Source: Thalassospira sp. MCCC 1A01428 (lineage in GTDB: Bacteria; Pseudomonadota; Alphaproteobacteria; Rhodospirillales; Thalassospiraceae). From it: a stretch of DNA of 64,000 nucleotides. Location: contig NZ_JFJZ01000003.1 of NCBI RefSeq assembly GCF_002115825.1, positions 1 through 64,000 on the forward strand, read 5' to 3'. Below the pieces are notes generated by a model. It did no database searches and had not been told where the DNA came from. It worked only from the letters and a program-made list of their open reading frames with translations. Shown here piece after piece: positions 35,240 through 44,192 of the stretch. The position numbers and the translations under genes are program-made. The first letter of the stretch is position 1; the number at the start of each line of letters is the position of its first letter.

Positions 35240-35277
35240 AAAACCCGTCCACAGATAAAAACAGATGAACGGGTTTT
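35240..35277 (-). terminator. Probable terminator of the FAD oxidase gene
   Basis: AAAACCCGT (35240-35248) pairs with ACGGGTTTT (35269-35277). It lies 89 bp past the stop of the FAD oxidase gene; the trailing T run is only four bases, so termination may be partial. Confidence 0.5.
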
Positions 35278-35365
35278 GACGGTTTCGGTATCACACCGGA
35301 TCGTTTTATTCAGCCCGCAAGGCCCGGTTAATTTCGGCGGATTATACCTGCCCGTCGCAAAACGG

Positions 35366-36766
35366 TTAACCCGGTATCAATTTTCCCGGGTTCATCAACC
35401 CTTTCGGGTCAATAGCGTTTTTAATTGCCCGCATCACAGCAATGGTATCGGGGCCATGTTCGGCCTCCATAAAGGCCAGTTTACCATAACCAATGCCATG
35501 TTCGCCGGTACAGGTGCCGCCAAGGCGGAGCGAGCGCATCACCATGCGTTCGTGCAAACGATGCGCTTCTGCGACCTCTTCGGGTTTTTCCGGGTCCAGC
35601 AGGATCAGGGTATGGAAATTGCCATCGCCAACATGCCCGACCATGGTGCAGGTCAGGATCGAGGCATCGCAATCCTCGCGGGTTTCCATGATGGCTTCGG
35701 CCAAACGTGAAATCGGCACGCAAACGTCGGTCGACATGCCGCGTTTGCCAGGCTCAAGCTGCAAGGCGGCATAATAGGCTTTGTGCCGGGCGGCCCACAA
35801 TTTGGTGCGATCTTCAGCACGGGTCGCCCACTGGAATCCCTCGCCGCCAAATTCCTCGGCCACCGATTGCACAAATTCGGCCTGTTCCTTAACCCCGGCT
35901 TCGGTGCCATGAAATTCAAAAAACAGGGTCGGTTTTTCTTCATAGGTCATTTTGGAATAGGCATTGACCGCACGAATTTGCAACGCGTCCAGCAGTTCAA
36001 TCCGTGCCACCGGAATACCGGCCTGAATGGTCATGATCGTGGTGTTTACCGCCGCTTCGACCGAGGGAAAGGCACAAACTGCGGCTGAAATGGCTTCGGG
36101 GATACCATACAGTTTCAGGCCAATTTCCGTGATAACACCAAGTGTCCCTTCTGAGCCAACAAACAACCGGGTCAGATCATAGCCCGCCGATGATTTGCGC
36201 GCCCGGTGGGCGGTTTTAATGATTTTGCCATCCGGCGTTACCACGGTCAGCGACAAAACATTGTCGCGCATGGTGCCATAACGCACCGCATTGGTGCCTG
36301 AGGCCCGGGTGGCCGTCATGCCCCCGATCGAGGCATTGGCCCCCGGATCAATCGGGAAAAACAACCCGGTATCGCGCAAATGTTCGTTAAGCTGTTCGCG
36401 CGTTACACCCGCCTGCACCCGGCAATCAAGGTCTTCGTTATGGATTTCCAAAATCTGGTCCATTTTGGAAACATCAATGCAAATACCGCCCTTTAGCGCG
36501 GCAACATGCCCTTCAAGCGACGACCCGGTGCCAAAGGGAATGATCGGCACATTATGATCGGCACACAGCTTAACCGTTTCGGCAACTTCTTCGGTCGAGG
36601 TGGCGAAAACCACTGCATCAGGCGGCGATGCATCGTGCCAGCCCTCATCCTTGCCATGATGATCAAGAACGGCCTGTGCCGTGGAAACGCGATCACCAAA
36701 TTTCTCGCGCAGGGTTTCAATCAGGCTGGCCGGTACTGCGACCCGTTCATAATGATGATCTGACAT
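35366..36766 (-). CDS. FAD-linked D-lactate dehydrogenase / GlcD-like oxidase
   Basis: 466 residues. The FAD-binding type 4 domain has PIIPFGTGSSLEGHV, GATREQ-like VQAGVTREQLN, GGMTATRASGTNAVRYGTM and LFVGSEGTLGVITE. The C-terminal oxidase domain has TCTMVGHVGDGNFHTL (His ligands of the active site) and GTCTGEHGIGYGK. This fits the cytochrome-type D-lactate dehydrogenase/GlcD group, which oxidises D-2-hydroxyacids and passes electrons to the respiratory chain. No glcE/glcF partners are adjacent, favouring the single-subunit D-lactate type over glycolate oxidase. The start is an ATG. Confidence 0.88.
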   Translation of the reverse strand: MSDHHYERVAVPASLIETLREKFGDRVSTAQAVLDHHGKDEGWHDASPPDAVVFATSTEEVAETVKLCADHNVPIIPFGTGSSLEGHVAALKGGICIDVSKMDQILEIHNEDLDCRVQAGVTREQLNEHLRDTGLFFPIDPGANASIGGMTATRASGTNAVRYGTMRDNVLSLTVVTPDGKIIKTAHRARKSSAGYDLTRLFVGSEGTLGVITEIGLKLYGIPEAISAAVCAFPSVEAAVNTTIMTIQAGIPVARIELLDALQIRAVNAYSKMTYEEKPTLFFEFHGTEAGVKEQAEFVQSVAEEFGGEGFQWATRAEDRTKLWAARHKAYYAALQLEPGKRGMSTDVCVPISRLAEAIMETREDCDASILTCTMVGHVGDGNFHTLILLDPEKPEEVAEAHRLHERMVMRSLRLGGTCTGEHGIGYGKLAFMEAEHGPDTIAVMRAIKNAIDPKGLMNPGKLIPG

Positions 36767-36874
36767 GACGTTCCTCGTAAATCTGTATTAAGGCAGGAAT
36801 CCCACCTGGTATTTTGCGTACCCTACGCCGGGACGATCAAAATTGGTATTACCTTTTAGCTGTTTAACGTAAAA

Positions 36875-36900
36875 AACCGCCCACGCAAACGTGGACGGTT
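36875..36900 (-). terminator. Intrinsic terminator of the choline-sulfatase gene
   Basis: AACCGCCCACG (36875-36885) pairs with CGTGGACGGTT (36890-36900) with one mismatch around CAAA; on the minus strand TTTTTT follows. Confidence 0.7.
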
Positions 36901-36971
36901 CATATGGCACCATCGCAGTCAAACAGCCCGCAAGCCGAAAGACCAAAGACCGTTATTTACCCCAAAGACCG

Positions 36972-38522
36972 CTATTTACCCGTCTTCACATCATAAAACC
37001 CCGGAACATTCAAACGGGCATCGATCTCGACATCATCAAGGTCTTTGTGATTGCGCATATACATATTTGATGTATCGCGGGTCGGCTGGTGATCCCAGGA
37101 CGTAATGCGCCCCCGGGTCAGGGCCTCATACACCAGCTTGCGGCGTTTCTGGCTGTTGATCACTTTTTTACGGAACGTATCCATGTCCCAGTTTTCGGCC
37201 AGTTCGGCGCGAAAGGCATCGCGGATTTCGCTGTGTTTGGGGTCATCAATAAGGTCGCAAACTTCGTCGGGGTCATTGATCAGATCAAACAGCATATCCG
37301 GGTCGGTTTGCGATGCGATATATTTATATGCCCCCCGCCGGATCATGATAATGGGCGACAATGCCCCTTCGCCGCAATATTCACCAATCACTTCATCATG
37401 GCCGCCATCGCCCTTGATGTGCGGCATCAGGCTGCGGCCATCAATAGGTTCTGCCGGGGCGGGAACTTTATCATCCCCCACCAGATCACGCAGGGTTGGC
37501 AAAATATCGATCAATGATACGGATTCCGAAACCCGTTTTTGCCCCCGGGCCCCCGGAAAGGCAAAAAACAACGGCACCCGGGCCGAGGGTTCATACCACG
37601 ACATTTTATACCACATGCCGCGTTCGCCCAGCATATCGCCGTGATCGCCGCTAAATATTACTAGCGTATTGTCGGCCATGCCGGTTTCGCGCAAGGTACG
37701 CATCAACGACCCGACCAGGCAATCAACATAGCTGATCGACGCATAATAAGCCCGGCGCGCCTTTAACACATCCTCGTCGGTTACCGGTTCCTGGTCCAGA
37801 TTATAAACATGACGCAGGCGTTGTGAATGCGGGTCAAGGTCTTCGGGCTTCATGTTGACATGAGGCGGGTCAATTTTGACCCCGTCATACATGTTCCAGA
37901 ATTCAGGCCGGGCGTTATAGGGATCATGCGGATGGGTGAAAGAAACTGTCAAAAAGAACGGCCGGTCATCATGGCGTTGATCGCGCGCCACATCATACAA
38001 ATAACGACGGGCCTCAAACACGGTTTCATCGTCAAAATCCAGCTGGTTGGATCGATAAACCGGGCCAGCCTGCGTCACCGACCCCATATTGTGATACCAG
38101 GTCGGGCGGTCTTCAAAATTGTCCCAGTCGCAATACCAGCCATAATCGGCAGGGTAAATATCGGCTGTTAAACGGTCTTCATAACCATGCAGCTGATCCG
38201 CCCCGCAAAAATGCATTTTGCCCGCCAATGCGGTGCGATACCCGGCGTGGCGAACATAATGGGCCAGGGTCGGAATATCAGACGCCAGATCCGATGCATT
38301 ATCATAGGCTTCGATCCGGCCTGGTAACTGGCCGGTCATCAGGCAAAAACGTGATGGCGCACAAAGCGGGCTGTTGGTATAGGCCGAATCAAATACCACC
38401 GCATTTTCAGCCAGGGCATCAAGGTTCGGCGTTTTCACCACTTTATGCCCGTAAAGCGGCATGCAACGCGCGGCCAGCTGGTCGGCCATGACAAACAGAA
38501 TATTCATCGGCTTCGATGTCAT
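36972..38522 (-). CDS. betC: Choline-sulfatase
   Basis: 516 residues. It hydrolyses choline-O-sulfate to choline and sulfate, feeding glycine betaine synthesis and sulfur supply. The sulfatase signature is C54-A-P-S-R58 (SPLCAPSRFCLMTG), whose cysteine must be converted to formylglycine. Metal site residues include the Asp of FVMADQ and SGDHGDMLGERGMWYKM. The C-terminal choline-sulfatase extension (WDHQPTRDTSNMYMRN) is typical of BetC. No signal peptide, so it is cytosolic. A choline-sulfate-type LysR gene is divergent 167 bp away. betA/betB and a choline-sulfate transporter are not in the window, so the substrate must be imported by genes elsewhere. Confidence 0.94.
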   Translation of the reverse strand: MTSKPMNILFVMADQLAARCMPLYGHKVVKTPNLDALAENAVVFDSAYTNSPLCAPSRFCLMTGQLPGRIEAYDNASDLASDIPTLAHYVRHAGYRTALAGKMHFCGADQLHGYEDRLTADIYPADYGWYCDWDNFEDRPTWYHNMGSVTQAGPVYRSNQLDFDDETVFEARRYLYDVARDQRHDDRPFFLTVSFTHPHDPYNARPEFWNMYDGVKIDPPHVNMKPEDLDPHSQRLRHVYNLDQEPVTDEDVLKARRAYYASISYVDCLVGSLMRTLRETGMADNTLVIFSGDHGDMLGERGMWYKMSWYEPSARVPLFFAFPGARGQKRVSESVSLIDILPTLRDLVGDDKVPAPAEPIDGRSLMPHIKGDGGHDEVIGEYCGEGALSPIIMIRRGAYKYIASQTDPDMLFDLINDPDEVCDLIDDPKHSEIRDAFRAELAENWDMDTFRKKVINSQKRRKLVYEALTRGRITSWDHQPTRDTSNMYMRNHKDLDDVEIDARLNVPGFYDVKTGK

Positions 38523-38623
38523 CTTTTTATGAACCCCCTGATTATATGTTTAAAAAACTGCATCACGACACGCCCTGAATTCGTCCGGCCTTGCTGATGT
38601 GCGGATCAATTATGCTGGTTTGT

Positions 38624-38648
38624 TTCACATTTGAATTATTCTTGTGAA
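38624..38648. promoter_or_regulatory. Predicted LysR operator between betC and its regulator
   Basis: TTCACA (38624-38629) and TGTGAA (38643-38648) form an inverted repeat with a 13-base spacer in the 167-bp divergent region. Confidence 0.5.
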
Positions 38649-38689
38649 GACAGCTTGTATTCATCCCTGCCATCAATAATATTGATGCC

Positions 38690-39643
38690 ATGCGATATGG
38701 AAACATCCCGTCCCCTCATGCCCTGATTGCCTTTGAAGCTGCGGCGCGCTGCGGCAGTTTTACCCGTGCGGCACAGGAACTGGGCATTGGCCAACCTGCC
38801 GTCAGCCATCAGGTAACCGTGCTGGAAGAACAGCTAAACCAGCCGCTTTTTCGCCGCTTGCATCGGGGGGTGGCCCTGACCGGTGCCGGACAGGAACTTT
38901 ATGACAGTGTAAGTGCCGCGCTGGGCCATATTGACCAGACAGTCGAAAATATCCGCACCCGGCGCGGATCACGCATCAGTGTTGGCACCGACTTTGCCTT
39001 TGCATCCTTTATTCTGATGCCGCATCTGGCCGATTTCACCACCCGTTTCCCTGATATCGAAGTTAATGTTGTCACCAATCAGACCGGGCGGTTTGGCATG
39101 GATGAAAATATTGATATCGAGCTGTCCTTCGGGCATTGCGGGCCTGACGGTATTTTATTGCTGGCCGAACAGGTGGCTCCGGTCTGCAGCCCCGCTTTTC
39201 TGGCCCGGTATGGCTTTGCCCAAACGCCCGATGCTTTATGCAAAATGCCGTTGCTGCATCTCGACAGTGAAATTAAAAATCGCTGGTTTAACTGGGAAAG
39301 CTGGCTTCACGCTGCCGGGCACACGCCAGCAACACCTCTAAGCGGCCACCGGTTTAACACCTATTTGCTGGTTTTATCTGCGGCCCTTTCCGGTCAGGGC
39401 GTTGCCCTGGGCTGGACAGCATTGTTACAGCAACATTTGCAAAGCGGACAACTGGTACCGGCCTGCCCCATTACCCTGTCATCGGAACGCGGTTATGTTT
39501 TAACATCGCGTTCAGCCCCCCGGCGGCAAAGCCAGGTCACTGCCTTTGCCAACTGGGCACGGGAAATTATCGCCTATGACAATATGAAGCCCTTTGGTAC
39601 CGCGCCAGAAGATAGCGCACCCGATAATCCTGATGTCGCATAA
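38690..39643 (+). CDS. LysR-type choline-sulfate utilisation regulator
   Basis: 317 residues. Helix-turn-helix at residues 9-40 (LIAFEAAARCGSFTRAAQELGIGQPAVSHQV), followed by a GcvA-like effector domain (VGTDFAFASFILMPHLADF and so on). The closeness to betC, the divergent layout and the GcvA-like N-terminus match the putative choline-sulfate transcription factors that accompany betC in many proteobacteria. It probably senses choline-O-sulfate or choline and activates betC; the operator candidate is listed. Its last 20 residues are acidic and variable. Confidence 0.88.
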   Translation: MRYGNIPSPHALIAFEAAARCGSFTRAAQELGIGQPAVSHQVTVLEEQLNQPLFRRLHRGVALTGAGQELYDSVSAALGHIDQTVENIRTRRGSRISVGTDFAFASFILMPHLADFTTRFPDIEVNVVTNQTGRFGMDENIDIELSFGHCGPDGILLLAEQVAPVCSPAFLARYGFAQTPDALCKMPLLHLDSEIKNRWFNWESWLHAAGHTPATPLSGHRFNTYLLVLSAALSGQGVALGWTALLQQHLQSGQLVPACPITLSSERGYVLTSRSAPRRQSQVTAFANWAREIIAYDNMKPFGTAPEDSAPDNPDVA

Positions 39644-39733
39644 ACAGAAACCACCAGCCATCACCAGCCACTGGCAGCGGCTTGGCAATCTCTGCGTGTC
39701 GCCACACCGGCCCCAACCGAAGCGGGCGTTTTC

Positions 39734-40441
39734 TCAGCCCTTGTTGCGATCCTTGGGCAAGGCTGCGGAAATACGGTCGGCCAGGCGCGAAAATGGCAGG
39801 CTTTGCAACCACACTGTTCCCGGTCCTTCCAGGGTTGTTACAAACAGCCCTTCGCCCCCAAACAGGGCATTGCGAAAACCGCCAACAAAATCGATGGAAT
39901 AATCAACATTGTCGGTCAGGGCAACCAGCGACCCGGTATCCACCCGCATTTTCTGGCCGGGGTGTAAATCCTTGCGCACAATCGTGCCACCGGCATGAAC
40001 AAACACCATGCCATCGCCCGTTAAACGTTGAAGAATAAAACCTTCACCACCAAACAACCCGGCCCCCAGGCGTTTGGAAAAGGCAACATCAATGTCAATC
40101 CCGGCTGCGGCACATAAAAAGCCGTCCTTCTGGCATAAAACCTGTCCGCCAAAATCATGCAGGTTAATATCAATCACCTTGCCGGGATAAGGGGCGGCAA
40201 AGGCCACATGCCCCTTGCCTGCTCCTTCATATACAAAGCTGGTAATGAAAAAACTTTCCCCGGTCAGCATCCGTTTAAACCCTGAAAACAGGCCGCCACC
40301 GGTATTGGTCTGCATGGAAATACCAGCGCCCATATACATCATGGCTCCGGCTTCGGCGCGCACACCTTCGCCGGGGTCAAGTTCGATCTCGACCAGTTGC
40401 ATCTCGCTGCCAATGATTTTGTAATCGATAATATCTGCCAC
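39734..40441 (-). CDS. AIM24/TIGR00266 family protein
   Basis: 235 residues from a GTG at 40441, which has AAGGAA about 7 bases upstream and begins the family-typical ADIIDYKIIGSEMQLVEIEL; reading further upstream gives unlikely sequence. The conserved AIM24 core is clear: PGEGVRAEAGAMMYM, GGGLFSGFKRMLTGESFF, GKVIDINL, LFGGEGFILQRLTGDG, VFVHAGGTI and LFGGEGLFVTTLEGPGTVWLQSLP. The fold is a tryptophan-RNA-binding-attenuator-like beta sheet; the function in bacteria is unknown, and in mitochondria Aim24 influences inner-membrane organisation. It converges with the LysR gene and stands alone. Confidence 0.9.
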   Translation of the reverse strand: MADIIDYKIIGSEMQLVEIELDPGEGVRAEAGAMMYMGAGISMQTNTGGGLFSGFKRMLTGESFFITSFVYEGAGKGHVAFAAPYPGKVIDINLHDFGGQVLCQKDGFLCAAAGIDIDVAFSKRLGAGLFGGEGFILQRLTGDGMVFVHAGGTIVRKDLHPGQKMRVDTGSLVALTDNVDYSIDFVGGFRNALFGGEGLFVTTLEGPGTVWLQSLPFSRLADRISAALPKDRNKG

Positions 40442-40681
40442 GGGTTTTCCTTTGTGTTTCCTTGGCCAGGCCAGTTTGCCCACACACCATACCAACGCCT
40501 GATGATCAAAACCAATCAACAGGCCCCTTAAGTAGCGGGCAAGCCACGGAAAACCACTATAATCAAAATTCGCCCTCAAAGCAGGGCAATATTGTGACGT
40601 TTCACCGTCCGTCTCCTCACACCCCTTTGACAATTCACGCAAAACTTGCATTATACCCTACCCAAACATACAGGGCGAAAA

Positions 40682-42142
40682 ATGGGGCGGGGATGGTCGA
40701 TCAGGGGCTGGCAAATTTTGCTGGGGCTATTGTTGCCCCTGCTGTTGGGCGCGTGCGAAAAACAGGACCTTTATAAGTTCAATATTTGCCGGCTTGCCCT
40801 GCCAGGCGTTGAAAATACTGGCCTTCGCTTCCATCTTCTGACCCGCCCCGACATTGATAAAGGTAGCGACACCGTTACACTGATTTATCAAATCCTGCCC
40901 GATAGTATCCCCTATCACGGCGATAATGACGGTGCCCTCTCCGATGACATCCCCCTGCTGGGTCAAGGGTCACCTGCCTTTGCGCATAGTATTACCTGCC
41001 AGTTTGCCAGGGCCGCTTCACCCGGTTTACGTGTTCCACTCATCGGGGTCACGACATCGCGCTTTGGCCCCCTGCCCGACAGCCAGCTTACCCTGCTTGA
41101 CCGGTTCTGGATCAACCGTATTGGCCGCAGTGCCCTGCAGTTTTTCGATGATGAAAGCCGCACCGCCACCCTGCCCGATGTGCCCGACATTGGCGATAAA
41201 GCCGCCTTTGCCGCCCAGCTTACCCTGTCGAGCCTGTCACGCGGCGCGGTTTACGCGTTGCTGGCCCTGCCCTTTACCCTGATTTACGGCCTGATAGGCC
41301 GCATCAACCTTGCCTTTGGCGAAATGCTGATGGTCGGCGGGGTGGCCGCAATGGTTGCCAGCCAGGCAGTGGTCGGCAGCATTGGCTGGCACATCACCCT
41401 GATTGTGACATGCGCGATTGTTGCGGCAATAACCTATGGTGCCGGGCTCGGGCATGTGTCGTGGCGCTGGGTTTTTGGGCCTCTGGGGCGTTTTCGCGCA
41501 GGGGGGCAGGCAATGATTGTGGCATCACTTGGCTGTGTGCTGGTTATTCAGGAATTTGTGCGCATCGCGTGGTCGGCACGCAATTTTAACCTGCCGCCAG
41601 TCTGGCAGTTTACCCTGCCTGTGGCGCGCGGCGGGCATTTTATCGTTAATATTGACGAGTTCGACATACTTGCCGTTCTGTTGGCCGGGGCCATGTGCGT
41701 TATTTTACATGGTTTAATGCGCAACACGCCCTATGGTCGCGCCTGGCACGCCATCAGCCAGGACCGTTTTGCCGCCGCCCTGTGTGGTGTGCGCCTGCAT
41801 CGTATCGAAGCCCAAACCTTTGCCCTGGCCGGTTTGTTATGCGGGCTTGCCGGGGCAATATTGGCGCTGCGTTATGGCGTAATCAATTTTCATTCCGGCA
41901 CCATGTTTGGCTTCAAGGCATTAACCGCTGCCATCCTTGGCGGTATTGGTGTCATCCGCGGGGCGTGGCTGGGGGGGCTATTGCTCGGGCTGCTCGAATC
42001 CCTCTGGACCGGCTATTTCGGCGACCCATACCGCGATGCCGCCGTGTTTGGCCTGCTGGCTCTGGTGCTGATATTAAAGCCCGAAGGACTTTTGGGGGTT
42101 AACAACCGGCATGACAGTCTGTTGGCAACTCGAAGCCCATAA
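40682..42142 (+). CDS. LivH-type ABC permease fused to a lipoprotein-like N-terminal domain
   Basis: 486 residues from the ATG at 40682 (CAGGGC upstream). The first 25 residues are a lipoprotein signal with lipobox LGAC (Cys25). About 150 residues follow with no membrane helix (beta-like; two more Cys; ending near TATLPDVPDIGD). From about residue 178 it is a branched-chain amino-acid type permease with eight or so helices: SRGAVYALLALPFTLIYGLIG, INLAFGEMLMVGG, the coupling loop NTPYGRAWHAISQDRFAAALCGV, LAGLLCGLAGAILAL and FKALTAAILGGIG. UrtB-type urea permeases also have a long N-terminal extension, but this is not next to urt genes, nor to ATPases, LivM or a binding protein. Confidence 0.85.
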   Translation: MGRGWSIRGWQILLGLLLPLLLGACEKQDLYKFNICRLALPGVENTGLRFHLLTRPDIDKGSDTVTLIYQILPDSIPYHGDNDGALSDDIPLLGQGSPAFAHSITCQFARAASPGLRVPLIGVTTSRFGPLPDSQLTLLDRFWINRIGRSALQFFDDESRTATLPDVPDIGDKAAFAAQLTLSSLSRGAVYALLALPFTLIYGLIGRINLAFGEMLMVGGVAAMVASQAVVGSIGWHITLIVTCAIVAAITYGAGLGHVSWRWVFGPLGRFRAGGQAMIVASLGCVLVIQEFVRIAWSARNFNLPPVWQFTLPVARGGHFIVNIDEFDILAVLLAGAMCVILHGLMRNTPYGRAWHAISQDRFAAALCGVRLHRIEAQTFALAGLLCGLAGAILALRYGVINFHSGTMFGFKALTAAILGGIGVIRGAWLGGLLLGLLESLWTGYFGDPYRDAAVFGLLALVLILKPEGLLGVNNRHDSLLATRSP

Positions 42143-42231
42143 ACCCCGGCGTTACGCCATCTTTCGTTTAATAATACCCGTTACGGGACGGAGTATGAAC
42201 AGCCCCGCCTCGCAACAGGTATTTAATCTGA

Positions 42232-43941
42232 TCAGGTGCTGTGTGCCATTTCACGCCGCTTGAACGGCCCGAACGGAATTTCGGACGGTGCAAATGTTTC
42301 GGCCGATGCCCGGTCCCAGCGGCTGTGCCAATCTGACAGCGCCGGAATTTCGGGGCCAGAGACCAGAAAACCTTCTGGCAGATAAGGGTAAACCTCGTTC
42401 CCATCCAGAAACTCGTTATCCTTTTGCCGAAACATAAAGTGATAGGGCATAAAACCGCGCGGGTCGCGCAACCCGGCTGCCCCGGTGATTTCGCCCAACG
42501 CATGGAGTGTGTTGTGGTGAAAACGGGCAACACGGTCGCTTTTATCGCCCACATCAATGGCGCGCTGGCGCATTGGATCCTGGGTGGCGATGCCAACCGG
42601 GCATTTATTGGTATGGCACGACTGCGCCTGAATACATCCCAGCGCAAACATGAAACCGCGCGCGGCATTACACCAGTCAGCGCCCATCGCCAGGGTCTGG
42701 GCAATATCAAACGCCGACACAATTTTACCCGCCGCGCCAATTTTTATATGCTCACGCACTCCGGCCCCGCGCAGGGCATTATGCACAAAGGTCAGGCCTT
42801 CATGCATCGGCATGCCAACGCGGTTGGCAAATTCAACCGGTGCGGCCCCGGTGCCGCCCTCCTTGCCATCAACCACAATAAAGTCAGGCAAGATTCCGGT
42901 TTTGAGCATCGCCTTGATAATGCACATAAATTCACGACGATGACCAATACACAGCTTAAAGCCAACCGGCTTGCCGCCCGAAAGATCGCGCAGCTTGCCG
43001 ATAAATTCCATTAAGCCAACCGGCGTGGAAAAAGTGCTGTGCCCAGCGGGCGACACACAATCAATCCCCATCGGAATGCCCCGCGCCTCGGAAATTTCCT
43101 CGGTAATTTTGGCAGCAGGCAACATACCGCCATGGCCGGGTTTGGCCCCCTGGCTTAACTTCACTTCGATCATTTTGACCTGCGGGTCGGCAGCCGTTTC
43201 GGCGAATTTTTCTGCCGAAAAAGTCCCGTCCTCATTACGACAGCCAAAATAACCCGACGCTACCTGATAAATCAGATCACCGCCGCCCTGACGGTGATAC
43301 CGGCTAATGCTGCCTTCGCCGGTATCGTGGGCAAAGCCGCCCTTTCGCGCGCCGGTATTCAACGCCAGAATGGCATTTCCCGAAAGCGAGCCAAAGCTCA
43401 TGGCGGAAATATTGTAAAGACTGGCGTCATAGGGCTGCTTGCAGGCCGGGCCACCGACACGCACCCGAAAATCGGCATCGATAATGGCCGTCGGTGTGAC
43501 CGAATGGGTCAACCAGGCATAGCCGGAACTGTAAACATCCTCAATCGTGCCAAACGGGCGTTTATCCTCAACCCCTTTAGCCCGCTGATAAACCAGTCCC
43601 CGGTCCTGACGGCTGAAGGGCAACTTTTCCTGATCCCCTTCCAGCATATACTGGCGAATTTCGGGGCGAAAACTTTCCAGAATAAACCGGATATGGCCGC
43701 TAACCGGATAGTTCCGCAAAATGGAATGCCTGTTCTGGCGAATGTCATACCAGCCCACCAGCATCAAGGCACCAAACACCAGGGCAGGCACCCATAACCA
43801 CGCCCCCCAGAACGGCACACAAAGTACCGACACAATCGCAAGAAGCGTCACGCCTGCAAGAACCGCGTAACGTTGATACTGGATTAGGAAATTCAAGGTG
43901 AGCCTGTCCTGTCGAATAAAGCGGGAAAAAGGGTAGCGCAA
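42232..43941 (-). CDS. FMN-binding glutamate synthase family protein
   Basis: 569 residues from a TTG; a second TTG at 43896 with an AGG site is also plausible. Two membrane helices at residues 25-65 (AVLAGVTLLAIVSVLCVPFWGAWLWVPALVFGALMLVG region) anchor an FMN-dependent (beta/alpha)8 glutamate-synthase-like domain: ISAMSFGSLSGNAI, GEGSISRYH, KLSQGAKPGHGGMLP, DGKEGGTGAAP and the iron-sulfur motif CIQAQSCHTNKCPVGIA. The glutaminase and linker domains of true GOGAT are absent, so it cannot take ammonia from glutamine by itself. Relatives are annotated as alpha-subunit-like glutamate synthases of unknown physiological partner. Confidence 0.9.
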   Translation of the reverse strand: MRYPFSRFIRQDRLTLNFLIQYQRYAVLAGVTLLAIVSVLCVPFWGAWLWVPALVFGALMLVGWYDIRQNRHSILRNYPVSGHIRFILESFRPEIRQYMLEGDQEKLPFSRQDRGLVYQRAKGVEDKRPFGTIEDVYSSGYAWLTHSVTPTAIIDADFRVRVGGPACKQPYDASLYNISAMSFGSLSGNAILALNTGARKGGFAHDTGEGSISRYHRQGGGDLIYQVASGYFGCRNEDGTFSAEKFAETAADPQVKMIEVKLSQGAKPGHGGMLPAAKITEEISEARGIPMGIDCVSPAGHSTFSTPVGLMEFIGKLRDLSGGKPVGFKLCIGHRREFMCIIKAMLKTGILPDFIVVDGKEGGTGAAPVEFANRVGMPMHEGLTFVHNALRGAGVREHIKIGAAGKIVSAFDIAQTLAMGADWCNAARGFMFALGCIQAQSCHTNKCPVGIATQDPMRQRAIDVGDKSDRVARFHHNTLHALGEITGAAGLRDPRGFMPYHFMFRQKDNEFLDGNEVYPYLPEGFLVSGPEIPALSDWHSRWDRASAETFAPSEIPFGPFKRREMAHST

Positions 43942-44094
43942 TTAGTTACCGTACCCGGCAACTGTAACCATTTCATCCACCTCAGCAAGCCTTGAATACC
44001 AAGACCAATACAGTCTGCGTAAAGAAACTGGCCAGAACATCATAGGGTACAGCAAAAAAACGAGCGCTTCGAATCTTCATTCACCGCCTAAAAA

Positions 44095-44167
44095 ACCTGG
44101 ATCTCAAAAAAAATAACCAGGTGAAAAAAAATATTGACCTGGATTTAAAAAAATAGCATCCTGGATC
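44095..44167. repeat. Four evenly spaced CCWGG sites between A-tracts
   Basis: CCTGG, CCAGG, CCTGG and CCTGG are centred at 44098, 44119, 44140 and 44162, i.e. 21, 21 and 22 bp apart (two helical turns), and are separated by runs of seven or eight A. Three copies extend to CCTGGAT. The array ends 26 bp before the DGQHR-protein start and must overlap its promoter; TTGACC at 44134-44139 may be a -35 element. Inferred to be an operator array. Confidence 0.6.
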
Positions 44168-44192
44168 TAATGAATTCAACCGGAGAACGACA

